Below are positions 48,752 to 57,148 of a stretch of DNA of 64,000 nucleotides, one piece after another. Position numbers and translations under genes: made by a program. The notes under the pieces are model-generated. The model saw nothing but the letters and a program-made list of their open reading frames with translations. It made no database searches and was not told where the DNA came from. Source of the stretch: Thalassospira indica (lineage in GTDB: Bacteria > Pseudomonadota > Alphaproteobacteria > Rhodospirillales > Thalassospiraceae); NCBI RefSeq assembly GCF_003403095.1, contig NZ_CP031555.1, positions 4,280,001 to 4,344,000 on the forward strand, read 5' to 3'. How positions within the stretch are numbered: position 1 is the first letter of the stretch; every line of letters starts with the position of its first letter.

Positions 48752-50015
48752 TTTCGCGATGTTCGATCACGAACAGCCCGACATCGATTGAGCCCTGATC
48801 AAATCCGGTTTCGCAGTAGGCAAGGTAGTATTCCCACATGCGTTTGAAACGCAGATCAAATCCCTGCTTGGCAATGCCATCCCAGGCATGCTGGAAGCTG
48901 CGCTGCCATTCGGCCAGTGTGCGGGCATAGGATTTGCCGAAGAATTCCGAATGACGCAGTTCAAGCCCGGCGGTATTAACCGCCGCCGACAGCGCGGTTG
49001 GCGATGGCAACATGCCGCCCGGGAAGATGTAGCGTTGAATGAAATCCGCCCCGCGGCGATAGGTTTCAAACCGGTCATCATCAATCGTGATGATTTGTAA
49101 CACTGCCTTGCCGCCCGGTTTCAAGCGTTTGCGGATCATCTCGAAATAGGTTGGCCAGTGTTCTTCACCGACCGCCTCGAACATTTCGATCGAGACGATC
49201 TTGTCATACTGGCCTTCTTCATGACGGTAATCGCGCAGAACGATTTCTGTGCGGTCGCTAAGTCCCTGCATCAAAAGGCGTTCACGTGCAAAAGCATGCT
49301 GTTCATTCGACAGGGTCAGACCGGTGACATTGCAACGATACTTGCCGGCTGCAAGTTCGGCAAAGCCGCCCCAGCCGCATCCGACTTCCAGCACATCTTC
49401 ACCTGATTTCAGGTCGGCAAGTTCGCAAATACGTTCGTATTTTGCAGATTGCGCCGCATCCAGAGTCATGTCGGGCGCGGTATACAGGCCCGATGAATAG
49501 GTCATGCTGGGATCAAGCCATGCGCGATAGAAATCATTGCCGAGGTCATAGTGATAGGCAATGTTACGCTTTGATCCTTCAAGCGTATTGGCGTTGCGCA
49601 GATGTCCGATCCGCGCCACCGTACGCGCCAGAAATCCTGCAGCCAGACGGGCCCGCACGATCGTTTCATTGTGCATGGCAAAGTGCATCAGATGGGTCAG
49701 ATCCGGGCTGCTCCAACTGCCGTCCATATAGGCCTCGGCAAAGGCAACATCCCCACCCGTGGCCAGTTTTCGGATTGCCTGCCAGTCATGGATATGGATG
49801 GCCGCGCGCAGATTGGTTTCATGTTCGCCGGAAAAATGCAGGGTGTCGTTATCGGGCAAAACAATTGTCAAACGACCGTAATGTAGATGCGCCAGAACGC
49901 GCTTGAGCATCGCTTTTAGAAGGCTGCGGCTGCCGGTCATGCTGCCCAGCATCGGCAGAATGCGGTCACGCAGTGAAAAGGCGGAAACGGATGCATTACG
50001 ATTGCGGTTTGGCAT
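48738..50015 (-). CDS. Cyclopropane-fatty-acyl-phospholipid synthase-like methyltransferase
   Basis: 425 residues. The N-terminal lipid-binding region (about 20-140) is followed by a SAM methyltransferase core with EVGCGWGGFAELAA near 208-221 and the CFA-family block YRRGADFIQRYIFPGGMLPS near 310-330. Where E. coli Cfa has the bicarbonate-ligand Cys139 (YSCAYW), this protein has Ser (YSSGLY near 172). It acts on unsaturated acyl chains of phospholipids. In the RpoE operon it may make a methylated rather than cyclopropane product, as in furan fatty acid formation; that is inference. It starts 5 bases after the DUF1365 stop. Confidence 0.88.
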   Translation of the reverse strand: MPNRNRNASVSAFSLRDRILPMLGSMTGSRSLLKAMLKRVLAHLHYGRLTIVLPDNDTLHFSGEHETNLRAAIHIHDWQAIRKLATGGDVAFAEAYMDGSWSSPDLTHLMHFAMHNETIVRARLAAGFLARTVARIGHLRNANTLEGSKRNIAYHYDLGNDFYRAWLDPSMTYSSGLYTAPDMTLDAAQSAKYERICELADLKSGEDVLEVGCGWGGFAELAAGKYRCNVTGLTLSNEQHAFARERLLMQGLSDRTEIVLRDYRHEEGQYDKIVSIEMFEAVGEEHWPTYFEMIRKRLKPGGKAVLQIITIDDDRFETYRRGADFIQRYIFPGGMLPSPTALSAAVNTAGLELRHSEFFGKSYARTLAEWQRSFQHAWDGIAKQGFDLRFKRMWEYYLAYCETGFDQGSIDVGLFVIEHRENATG

Positions 50016-50020
50016 TGTTT

Positions 50021-50854
50021 TTATCTCTTCCCTGATTGGGCCGCTGCTGTCCCGGCTTCCAGCACATAGGTTACAGGCTGCTCTGGCGGTGCTGGTCGTT
50101 TATGGAATGTCATACCCTTGCGCCAAAGATGGAGCGCCTCCCAGTGGATACCTGCCACGACCTTTAGGGTCATCAGCGGGTATCGAATGAACGCTCCTAA
50201 AAGTTTACGGTCGGAAAGTTCGGTTCGATCACCGACAAAGGCAGCATTCAAAAACAGACCCTTTGCGTCGGTTTCGCGAATGGCAACCGCGACATTTTCA
50301 TCGGGCATGCGAATGCGGAAATGATAGTCCGCGACCATGTCGATAAAGGGTGAGACGTAAAAACCCTTCGCACAGGACTGGCGCAGCACGTTCTTGTCAT
50401 CAAGTGCGCCTTCGCTGACCGGGATCAGGTAACTGTGACGATCCCCGAAGGTGTTGGAGACCTCATACAGAACAGCGCCCACCGACCCGTCAGCACGATG
50501 GCAGAAATAAACCGAGAGCGGATTGAACACAAAACCCAGCAAGCGCGGATAGCACAACAGCCGGATCTTGTCCGCGCAATCACCAAGCCCATGCTCACTC
50601 AGAATTGCCTCCAACCGGGTACGCAAATCGGTGGCACCCCCATCGGCGTGATCGCGGTCATGGAATGAAAACAGGTTAAAGCGATTGCGACTGAACAATT
50701 TCAGCTTGGCAGCAAGGCCATCAATCTCGTCGAGATCAAGCAAAAAGGAAAACACCCGATAGCGCAGCTTGTGCTTTTTCGGACGCAAACGATGATGCGT
50801 GACGACCCCTTCAAACAGGGCCGATGCCGGTTTTGTCGCAACAGGACGTGTCAT
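50021..50854 (-). CDS. DUF1365 domain-containing protein
   Basis: 277 residues, soluble or membrane-peripheral. It carries the DUF1365 pattern: ALFEGVVTHHRLRPKKHKL near 12-30, YRVFSFLLDLDEID, LCYPRLLGFVFNPLSVYFCH near 99-118, and FYVSPFIDM with a conserved NTFGDRHSYL region. Its biochemical role is not established to my knowledge. It overlaps the FAD gene by 4 bases (ATGA) and nearly touches the CFA-like gene. The trio FAD oxidoreductase-DUF1365-CFA is widely conserved next to RpoE/ChrR. Confidence 0.88.
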   Translation of the reverse strand: MTRPVATKPASALFEGVVTHHRLRPKKHKLRYRVFSFLLDLDEIDGLAAKLKLFSRNRFNLFSFHDRDHADGGATDLRTRLEAILSEHGLGDCADKIRLLCYPRLLGFVFNPLSVYFCHRADGSVGAVLYEVSNTFGDRHSYLIPVSEGALDDKNVLRQSCAKGFYVSPFIDMVADYHFRIRMPDENVAVAIRETDAKGLFLNAAFVGDRTELSDRKLLGAFIRYPLMTLKVVAGIHWEALHLWRKGMTFHKRPAPPEQPVTYVLEAGTAAAQSGKR

Positions 50855-52194
50855 GCAGCCTCGCTTGATTGCGAACGAGCTGTTTCGCCAACATGGATAC
50901 GGCCGCTTTCATTTTCGACATTCCATGGGCGTCGCACATTGCCAAGGGCCTCGGCAACCGCAAGACCCGATTGAATGCCATCTTCATGGAAGCCATAGCC
51001 AAAGTAACTGCCGCAGTACCAAAGGTTATCCACCCCCTGGATCGACCAGAGTTCCTTTTGTGCGGCCATTGCGCCCGCATCAAACAGCGGATGATCATAC
51101 AGGAAGGATCTGATCACACTGCCTTCAGCCGGATGGCGTGGCGGGTTAAGGGTCACGAAAAGCGGCTGCCCCGGATCAAGATGCTGCAGGCGGTTCATCC
51201 AATAGGTGACACAGACTTTCTGTTCGCCGTCGTGATCTTCAGCCAGATAGTTCCAGCTTGACCAGACCTTCTCGGTCTTTGGCATCAGGCTGGCGTCATT
51301 GTGCAGGATCGCCAGATTGCGCTCGTATTTGAACGCCGAAAGCAGTTCGGCAGTGCGCGGGTCGGGTGTTTCCTGCAATGCCAGTGCCTGATCACCATGG
51401 CAGGCCAGAACGACATGATCATATTCTTCGCGCTTGCCATAGCGGTCCTCGACAAACGCGCCACCAGATGCGGTCTTGCCGACCTTGGCAATGGCGCGAT
51501 CAAGAACCACACCGCCGGAAATCTGTGCCGTCATGCGTTTCACATATTCACGTGATCCGCCAACCACGGTGCGCCATTGCGGACGGTCCTTGATCTGCAA
51601 CAGGCCGTGGTTCTGACAGAACCGCACGAACGCCGCCAGTGGATAGGCCATCATGGTATCAACCGGCGTAGACCAGATGGCTGCCCCCATCGGCAGCAGA
51701 TGGTCATTGATAAAGGCTTTGGAATAGCCATTGTCGCGCAGGTAATCGCCAAGGCTGATATGCTCAGCCGTGCCGTCTTCAAGGGCAGCAGGGGCTTCGC
51801 GATAGAACCGTAAAATATCGCGCACCATTTTCCAGAAGCGTGGGCGGAACAGGTTGCGTTTCTGGGCAAACAGGGCGGAAAGATCGCCACCGCCATATTC
51901 CAGGCCGCCCTCATCCATCGAGGCAGCAAAGGACATGTCTGTCGGGGTTGTTTCAACGCCCAGATGATCAAACAGGGCACACAGATTGGGATAGCAGCGG
52001 GTGTTATAGACAATGAAACCGGTATCTACCGGCGTTTGCCCGGCATCGACCGTGTTGGAATGACCGCCTGCACGATCATCCTTTTCATACAGGGTCACGT
52101 TGTGTGACTGGCTCAGCAGCCAGGCAGCAGACAAGCCAGATATCCCAGACCCGACAACGGCGATATTGAGTTTTCCCGGGGTGACAATGTTCAT
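50851..52194 (-). CDS. FAD-dependent amine-oxidase-like oxidoreductase (COG2907 type)
   Basis: 447 residues. The N-terminal FAD-binding motif is GSGISG (15-20) in VVGSGISGLSAAWLL, followed by YEKDDRAGGHSNTVD. DTGFIVYN lies near 58-65, and the C-terminal FAD segment is NLWYCGSYFGYGFHEDG near 399-415. It is distantly related to phytoene desaturases and protoporphyrinogen oxidases, so a desaturase or oxidase acting on a lipid is plausible. It is the first gene of the five-gene operon and divergent from rpoE, with a predicted RpoE promoter and a leader of about 37 bases. Confidence 0.88.
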   Translation of the reverse strand: MNIVTPGKLNIAVVGSGISGLSAAWLLSQSHNVTLYEKDDRAGGHSNTVDAGQTPVDTGFIVYNTRCYPNLCALFDHLGVETTPTDMSFAASMDEGGLEYGGGDLSALFAQKRNLFRPRFWKMVRDILRFYREAPAALEDGTAEHISLGDYLRDNGYSKAFINDHLLPMGAAIWSTPVDTMMAYPLAAFVRFCQNHGLLQIKDRPQWRTVVGGSREYVKRMTAQISGGVVLDRAIAKVGKTASGGAFVEDRYGKREEYDHVVLACHGDQALALQETPDPRTAELLSAFKYERNLAILHNDASLMPKTEKVWSSWNYLAEDHDGEQKVCVTYWMNRLQHLDPGQPLFVTLNPPRHPAEGSVIRSFLYDHPLFDAGAMAAQKELWSIQGVDNLWYCGSYFGYGFHEDGIQSGLAVAEALGNVRRPWNVENESGRIHVGETARSQSSEAA

Positions 52195-52237
52195 ATCGGC
52201 GCGGCCCGCTTACTGTTACTGTGTGACATTATTTATA

Positions 52238-52267
52238 TGAGTACGCGGATCTGAAATTCGCGGATCA
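52238..52267 (-). promoter_or_regulatory. Predicted RpoE promoter of the FAD-DUF1365-CFA-MFS-DUF3833 operon
   Basis: On the minus strand TGATCC (52267-52262), an 18-base spacer, TACTCA (52243-52238). It lies in the divergent spacer opposite the rpoE promoter. Confidence 0.75.
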
Positions 52268-52336
52268 CTCGGATTATTTTGGATTTGTTTGCCTGAACTG
52301 ATTGTAAGTGTCTGGTAGGAAACATACATTTTTATT

Positions 52337-52366
52337 TGATCCGAATGAACGTGGCCGACGTAGGAA
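52337..52366 (+). promoter_or_regulatory. Predicted autoregulated RpoE promoter of rpoE-chrR
   Basis: TGATCC (52337-52342), an 18-base spacer, TAGGAA (52361-52366). The predicted start near 52372 would fall at or past the ATG codons at 52371 and 52374, which bears on the choice of rpoE start. Confidence 0.72.
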
Positions 52367-52418
52367 TTGTATGATGAACACAATTCTGGCGCGGCCCCAA
52401 CAGGGACCTGAAACAAAA

Positions 52419-53009
52419 ATGAGCGGCACCACACCACGACGCACCGGGCCAGCCGATCCGGTCGAAGCGAAAAGATGTGCCGATTGGATTGTTTCCGTCG
52501 CAGCGACACGCGATCGGGAAGCATTTGCGCGATTGTTTGCGCATTTCGCCCCGCGCGTGAAAGCTTACATGTTCCGGTTTGGCGGTAATCCCGAGACCGC
52601 CGAGGAAATGGCGCAGGAAGCAATGATGCAGGTCTGGCGCAAAGCGCACCTGTTTGATCCTGCCAAGGCAGCCGCCAGTACGTGGATTTTTACCATCGCC
52701 AGGAACCTTCGGATTGACCGGTTCCGGCAACGCAAACATATCGAGGTAGATGATTCCGACCCGACTTTGATTGTCGACGAAGATCCGCTGGCAGATGACG
52801 TAGTCAATCGTGACCAGGAGGCCGTCCTTGTCAAAGCCGCAATGGAAGAATTACCCGCGGACCAAAAGGTAGTTGTTGAATTGTCGTTTTTCGAAGATTG
52901 CTCACACAGTGAAATTGCCGAGCGTCTTGATATCCCGCTGGGAACTGTGAAGTCCCGTTTGCGGCTTGCGCTTGGCAAGTTGCGTGGCGGACTGGAAGGT
53001 GTCGCATGA
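52419..53009 (+). CDS. rpoE: ECF sigma factor RpoE (ChrR-controlled, ECF11-like)
   Basis: 196 residues from ATG 52419 (MSGTTPRRTG), the start I prefer. An alternative at 52371 or 52374 has AGGA upstream but lies at the predicted transcription start. Region 2 spans about 30-100 (DREAFARLFAHFAPRVKAY, AEEMAQEAMMQVW, STWIFTIARNLRIDRFR) and region 4 about 135-190 (EELPADQKVVVELSFFE, HSEIAERLDIPLGTVKSRL). It should direct RNA polymerase to TGATCC-type promoters when ChrR releases it, for example under singlet oxygen. It overlaps chrR by 4 bases. Confidence 0.92.
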   Translation: MSGTTPRRTGPADPVEAKRCADWIVSVAATRDREAFARLFAHFAPRVKAYMFRFGGNPETAEEMAQEAMMQVWRKAHLFDPAKAAASTWIFTIARNLRIDRFRQRKHIEVDDSDPTLIVDEDPLADDVVNRDQEAVLVKAAMEELPADQKVVVELSFFEDCSHSEIAERLDIPLGTVKSRLRLALGKLRGGLEGVA

Positions 53010-53710
53010 ACATTAAGCATCATCCAACCGATCAGACATTGATGGAATATGCCAGTGGTTCGCTGTCGCAAGCGATGGAGCTTCTGGTGGCGACCCACAT
53101 GACCGTGTGCCCGCATTGCCGTGACAAGGTCAGTGGTTACGAAACCATGGGCGGTGCCGCGCTTGAAACCACGAACAGCATGTCGATGGCGGATCATTCG
53201 CTTGATCACGTCATGGCGATGCTTGAACGTGAAACAGCGAACGAAAACATCGTTGCGCAAGAATTGCCATCATTGCGTCGCGTTGCGGTCGGCGAAAGCA
53301 TTACCGGCAGTGCCATGAGCGCCCTGCCAAGGCCGCTTGCCGATTTGCTGCCCGACGATGTGACGTCGCTTGATGATATTCCGTGGAAATCGCTTGCACC
53401 GGGTGTGAAGCATTTCCAGCTGAAATCCATCGAAAGCAAGGGCACCGTGCGCCTGATGAAGATCGCGCCGGGCGTTTCGATCCCCGATCACGGGCACCAT
53501 GGTCATGAAATGACCCTGTTGATCAAAGGATCCTATATCGACGAGATCGGCCGGTTCCGGGCTGGTGACGTCGCAGACCTTGATGACGATGTCGATCATC
53601 AACCGATTGCCGATACCGCCGAGGAATGCATCTGCTTGATCGCAACCGATGCGCCGATGAAGTTCAACCGTCTGCTGCCGAAATTGCTGCAGCCATTCTT
53701 TGGCATCTGA
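53006..53710 (+). CDS. chrR: Zinc-dependent cupin-type anti-sigma factor ChrR
   Basis: 234 residues. The N-terminal zinc-binding anti-sigma domain has H6, H31, C35 and C38 (VCPHC), the same positions I recall from R. sphaeroides ChrR. The C-terminal cupin domain has H162, H164, E168 (HGHHGHEM) and H198 (DVDHQP), with the same spacing as the second zinc site of that protein. It holds RpoE inactive in the cytoplasm and lets go when singlet oxygen or organic peroxide is sensed. It is longer than R. sphaeroides ChrR by an insertion between the domains (about 55-115). Confidence 0.93.
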   Translation: MNIKHHPTDQTLMEYASGSLSQAMELLVATHMTVCPHCRDKVSGYETMGGAALETTNSMSMADHSLDHVMAMLERETANENIVAQELPSLRRVAVGESITGSAMSALPRPLADLLPDDVTSLDDIPWKSLAPGVKHFQLKSIESKGTVRLMKIAPGVSIPDHGHHGHEMTLLIKGSYIDEIGRFRAGDVADLDDDVDHQPIADTAEECICLIATDAPMKFNRLLPKLLQPFFGI

Positions 53711-53739
53711 TACCTGTTACCAATGCGTCCCAACGCATC

Positions 53740-53780
53740 GAGGCCCCGCTGGCAACACGCCTTCGGGGCCTCTTTTCTTT
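53740..53780 (+). terminator. Terminator after rpoE-chrR
   Basis: GAGGCCCCG (53740-53748) pairs with CGGGGCCTC (53764-53772), then TTTTCTTT. Confidence 0.85.
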
Positions 53781-53789
53781 GACGCAGGT

Positions 53790-54677
53790 TTATGCGGCGG
53801 GCACCAGCCAGCGCATCTGATGGTTTGCGGGCCCAGGCAGTTTGCAGGTTTTCGCAAGCCAGTTTCCGATATCGCCAAGTTGCTGATCAAACTGCCACGG
53901 TGGATTGATGACCAGAAGGCCCGTACCACGCATGCGGCCCTTGGCCCCACCCTGATCAGTAGCAAGTTCGGCACATAGAACGCCACCCGATGCCTTGATC
54001 GCGGAAAACGATTTGCGAAGGTCGTCATCAAAGCCGTCCAACAAGATCGGGTACCACAGTATGAAAGTCGCCGTTGGCCATTTTTCCCAGGCTTCGCGGA
54101 TTGCCTTGGCGGCCTTTTGATAATCCTGTTTCACATCATAGCTTGGATCCATCAGAACCAGTCCGCGGCGGATGGCGGGCGGCATCATGGCAACAACACC
54201 CTCATAGCCATCGCGCTTGTGCAGATGAATGCGCGCATCACGCTTGACCCGGTGATGAAGCATTTCATGTTCACGCGGATGAAGTTCCATCAGGACCAAT
54301 TCATCTTCGTCGCGCAACATATCGCGAATAATAAATGGTGATCCCGGGTAAAACGGCCCTTGGTAATCATCGCCTTCGCGCACCCCATAATCACGGCCCT
54401 TCGCAACCGGATCAAACGCGGCGACATAGTTTAAGAATTGCTGCAGCATTTCGGGTGCATTGGCACCGTCCTTGGCGCGCGCATAACCGTCTTTCCACTC
54501 GCCGGTTTTGGCCGCCTGTTCACTGCCAAGGTCATACCAGCCCGATCCGGCATGGGTATCGATCACGCAGAAAGGTTTCTTCTTTTTGCGCAAATGTTCA
54601 AGGATTAGCCAAAGGGCGGCATGCTTGTGCATGTCGGCAAAATTCCCGGCATGAAAGCCGTGCAGGTAACTCAGCAT
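53790..54677 (-). CDS. rlmJ: 23S rRNA (adenine-N6) methyltransferase RlmJ
   Basis: 295 residues. It methylates A2030 of 23S rRNA (E. coli numbering). The family start MLSYLHGFHAGNFADMHKH is present, then IDTHAGSGWYDL near 39-50 (SAM motif), and the catalytic MDPSYDVKQDY near 176, a DPSY variant of the N6-methylase (D/N)PP(Y/F) motif. IKASGGVLCAELATDQGG follows the usual insertion. It lies 5 bases past the rluE stop on the opposite side, and both genes are transcribed leftward. Confidence 0.92.
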   Translation of the reverse strand: MLSYLHGFHAGNFADMHKHAALWLILEHLRKKKKPFCVIDTHAGSGWYDLGSEQAAKTGEWKDGYARAKDGANAPEMLQQFLNYVAAFDPVAKGRDYGVREGDDYQGPFYPGSPFIIRDMLRDEDELVLMELHPREHEMLHHRVKRDARIHLHKRDGYEGVVAMMPPAIRRGLVLMDPSYDVKQDYQKAAKAIREAWEKWPTATFILWYPILLDGFDDDLRKSFSAIKASGGVLCAELATDQGGAKGRMRGTGLLVINPPWQFDQQLGDIGNWLAKTCKLPGPANHQMRWLVPAA

Positions 54678-54682
54678 GGCGG

Positions 54683-55435
54683 CTATCCTTTCTTCGGGCG
54701 CGAACGGTGGCGTGCAGGTTTATACCCGCCTTTGCGTGGACCTTTGCCCGCCTTTACGCCTTCACGCGCGATATTGGCTTTGTCGTCGGCATTGGGCGCA
54801 TTGGTAACATCGGGCACCTGATTGCGGCGCGGCGGCTTGGCCGATCCGGGGGATAGCCTTCGATGGGTGGCAGGCGGTGCATCGACCTCAATCACCTTCC
54901 ATTCGCCGGGCGCCAAACCATCGAGCGTCCAGTCGCCGATGGCATGCCGGATCAGGCGCAAGGTCGGAAACCCGACGGCGGCGGTCATGCGACGTACCTG
55001 GCGATTTTTGCCCTCGGTAATGGTCAGTTCGATCCAGCTTGTCGGGATCTCCTTGCGATAGCGCACCGGCGGATCACGTTCCCAAAGCCCGGCCGGTTCA
55101 TCAATCCGCCGGACCTTGGCGGGCAAGGTCATGCCGTCTTTAAGCTCTACCCCGCTGCGCAGGGCATCAAGTGCGGCGTCAGTGGGTTCGCCATCGACCT
55201 GCACCAGATAGGTTTTGGGTTTCTTGAATTTCGGATGGGCGATCTGGGCATTGAGCGGCCCGTTATCGGTCAGAAGCAACAAACCCTCGCTATCGCGATC
55301 AAGCCTGCCGGCGGCATAAACGCCGGGCAGATCGATATAGTCGGCCAAGGTCGCCCGACCGTTTTCACGGTCGGTGAACTGGGTCAAAACGCCATATGGT
55401 TTGTTAAACAGGATCAGTTGCGCCATGGCGCGCAT
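54683..55435 (-). CDS. rluE: 23S rRNA pseudouridine synthase RluE-type
   Basis: About 250 residues. No S4 domain; it begins [15 protein letters not shown]. The catalytic motif is [13 protein letters not shown] with the nucleophile at D46 (numbered from ATG 55435). [24 protein letters not shown] lies near 165-188 and is characteristic of the RsuA/RluB/E/F group. A basic, disordered tail (about 210-250) is longer than in E. coli RluE. An ATG at 55426 is equally possible; neither has a clear ribosome-binding site. Confidence 0.87.
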   Translation of the reverse strand: MRAMAQLILFNKPYGVLTQFTDRENGRATLADYIDLPGVYAAGRLDRDSEGLLLLTDNGPLNAQIAHPKFKKPKTYLVQVDGEPTDAALDALRSGVELKDGMTLPAKVRRIDEPAGLWERDPPVRYRKEIPTSWIELTITEGKNRQVRRMTAAVGFPTLRLIRHAIGDWTLDGLAPGEWKVIEVDAPPATHRRLSPGSAKPPRRNQVPDVTNAPNADDKANIAREGVKAGKGPRKGGYKPARHRSRPKKG

Positions 55436-55474
55436 AAAACCAGCTTTGACGAGGCTGTCAACTCAGTTCAGCCC

Positions 55475-56209
55475 CTAATCGCGGATGAGATACTCCATGG
55501 TGGTGACCACGCGTACGGTCTTGTTGATCTGGTTGGCTTCCATCATGTTGGGGGCGCCATCGGCGGCCAGTATCTGAAACAGGCCCTGTGTCGCGCGGCG
55601 TATACCGCCAAGCTCCCCACCGGAATCCGCGGCAAATTGCTGGGCTGCTTCGCGGGCATTGGCGGTGGCAGCTGCGATCATTTCCGGTTTGATGTCATTA
55701 AGACCGGTGAACAGATAACTCGGCCCCGGGTTATAGCCCTGCCCGCCCAGAACAACACCACCCTGCAACAGTTTGCCGATATCCTGGGATGCGGCAACCA
55801 CCGCATCAACATCGTCGGTGCGGACCTGAATGGTCTGATTGACGATATAGCGGCTTTCAATCGGCCCGGACCGATAGGACTGGGCAAGTTGATCGGTTAC
55901 CTGAAGGTTTTGCAGCTCTGTCGCTTCGCGACCAATGCCGTGGCTGGCAAGAAATTCAAACAAGGTATTTGTGTCGGCATCAATCTTGGCCTGTGCATTT
56001 TGCAGCACATCATAGGTCGCAACATAGGTAATCGGCCAGACGGCCTTGTCGGCCTTTACATCACGTTCGGCCAATCCCTTGACCGTCACATAGCGATCAA
56101 GGGCACGCATGTTTTCAATGCCAGTCCCGACCAGCCAGCCCGATGCGGCCATTCCGCCGGCGACAACAATTGCCGCGACAACTTTGGCAAATCCCGATGA
56201 TTGCGACAT
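55475..56209 (-). CDS. SIMPL-domain (DUF541) protein
   Basis: 244 residues from ATG 56209, which has AGGGGA 8 bases upstream; an ATG 66 bases earlier adds untypical residues. An N-terminal signal-anchor helix (about 8-28) is followed by the SIMPL domain, with VTVKGLAERDVKADKAVWPI near 41-60 and YRSGPIESRYIVNQTIQVRT near 109-128. E. coli YggE of this family lessens oxidative stress by an unknown route. It is divergent from the lyxose-isomerase-like gene. Confidence 0.85.
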   Translation of the reverse strand: MSQSSGFAKVVAAIVVAGGMAASGWLVGTGIENMRALDRYVTVKGLAERDVKADKAVWPITYVATYDVLQNAQAKIDADTNTLFEFLASHGIGREATELQNLQVTDQLAQSYRSGPIESRYIVNQTIQVRTDDVDAVVAASQDIGKLLQGGVVLGGQGYNPGPSYLFTGLNDIKPEMIAAATANAREAAQQFAADSGGELGGIRRATQGLFQILAADGAPNMMEANQINKTVRVVTTMEYLIRD

Positions 56210-56354
56210 GATGCTGTTCCCCTGTCCGGTTTCGGGCGATATCGCAAATATGATATCACACTGTATGATTTTCACTGTATTGCGCTGAAAAACGGCGATT
56301 ACGAGGCAGGTTTTTCACGCAAAGACCAACAGCGGAGCCCTGAAATCGAAATCA

Positions 56355-56370
56355 TTTGAATGCATTCAAA
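56355..56370. promoter_or_regulatory. 16-bp perfect palindrome upstream of the lyxose isomerase-like gene
   Basis: TTTGAATGCATTCAAA is fully self-complementary and stands 75 bases before the ATG at 56446, in the divergent spacer. It looks like an operator for a dimeric regulator; no regulator gene is adjacent. Confidence 0.55.
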
Positions 56371-56445
56371 AACTATCGCATTCACCATTCGGGCGTGGTA
56401 AAACCCGGCCGAATCAATCGTGCCAAACGCCACAAGAGGTCAACC

Positions 56446-57123
56446 ATGCTGCGTTCTGAAATCAATGCCTGTATCGAGCATGCCAAGGAACTTTATGCAT
56501 CCATCGCATTCAAACTGCCGGAATGGGCCCATTACAGCCCGGCGCAATGGGAAACCGAACCTGATCTGGCTAAATGGTGCCGTAACCATCAGATGGGCTG
56601 GGATGTCACCGATTACGGCGAAGGCAATTTTGAAAAGCGCGGCCTGATCCTGTTTTGCCTGCGCAACGGCATTCTGCGCCAACCGGGCGAAGTGCCCTAT
56701 GCCGAAAAGATCATGATCGTTGGTGAGAATCAGGAATGCCCGTGGCATTACCACAAGGTCAAAATGGAAGACATCATCGTGCGTGGTGGCGGCAATCTAG
56801 TGATCGAGCTTTGCAACCTGACCGAAGATGGCCAGATGGACCGCGAAAATGAAGTTCGTGTCCGCACTGATGGCAAACTCAACATCCTGCCCGCTGGTGG
56901 CAAGGTTGTTCTGGAACCGGGTCAAAGTGTGACGCTGCCGCGTACCCTTATCCACCGCTTCTATGGCGAACAGGGCAAAGGTCCGGTCATCGTGGGTGAA
57001 GTGTCGCAGGTCAATGATGATCTGACCGATAACTACTTCTTTGATTGCGATGCGCGCTTTACCAAGATCGAAGAAGACGTCGCACCGATCCACCCGCTGT
57101 GGAACGAACTGCCAAGCAGCTAA
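56446..57123 (+). CDS. D-lyxose/D-mannose isomerase-like cupin sugar isomerase
   Basis: 225 residues from ATG 56446, preceded by AAGAGG; the frame is open further upstream only through a TTG start. A single cupin barrel with Mn-type ligands H101, H103, E108 (CPWHYHKVKMED) and H170 (LIHRFYG). Length and motifs match the bacterial D-lyxose ketol-isomerase family, which interconverts D-lyxose and D-xylulose (and mannose and fructose). No sugar transporter or kinase is adjacent. It ends at a strong terminator. Confidence 0.83.
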   Translation: MLRSEINACIEHAKELYASIAFKLPEWAHYSPAQWETEPDLAKWCRNHQMGWDVTDYGEGNFEKRGLILFCLRNGILRQPGEVPYAEKIMIVGENQECPWHYHKVKMEDIIVRGGGNLVIELCNLTEDGQMDRENEVRVRTDGKLNILPAGGKVVLEPGQSVTLPRTLIHRFYGEQGKGPVIVGEVSQVNDDLTDNYFFDCDARFTKIEEDVAPIHPLWNELPSS

Positions 57124-57148
57124 GCGACTGCAAATACCCGGATATCAA

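Noticed and set aside
54863..56200. Plus-strand open frame of 445 codons
   Set aside because: It spans the reverse of rluE and the SIMPL gene, both with clear family motifs.
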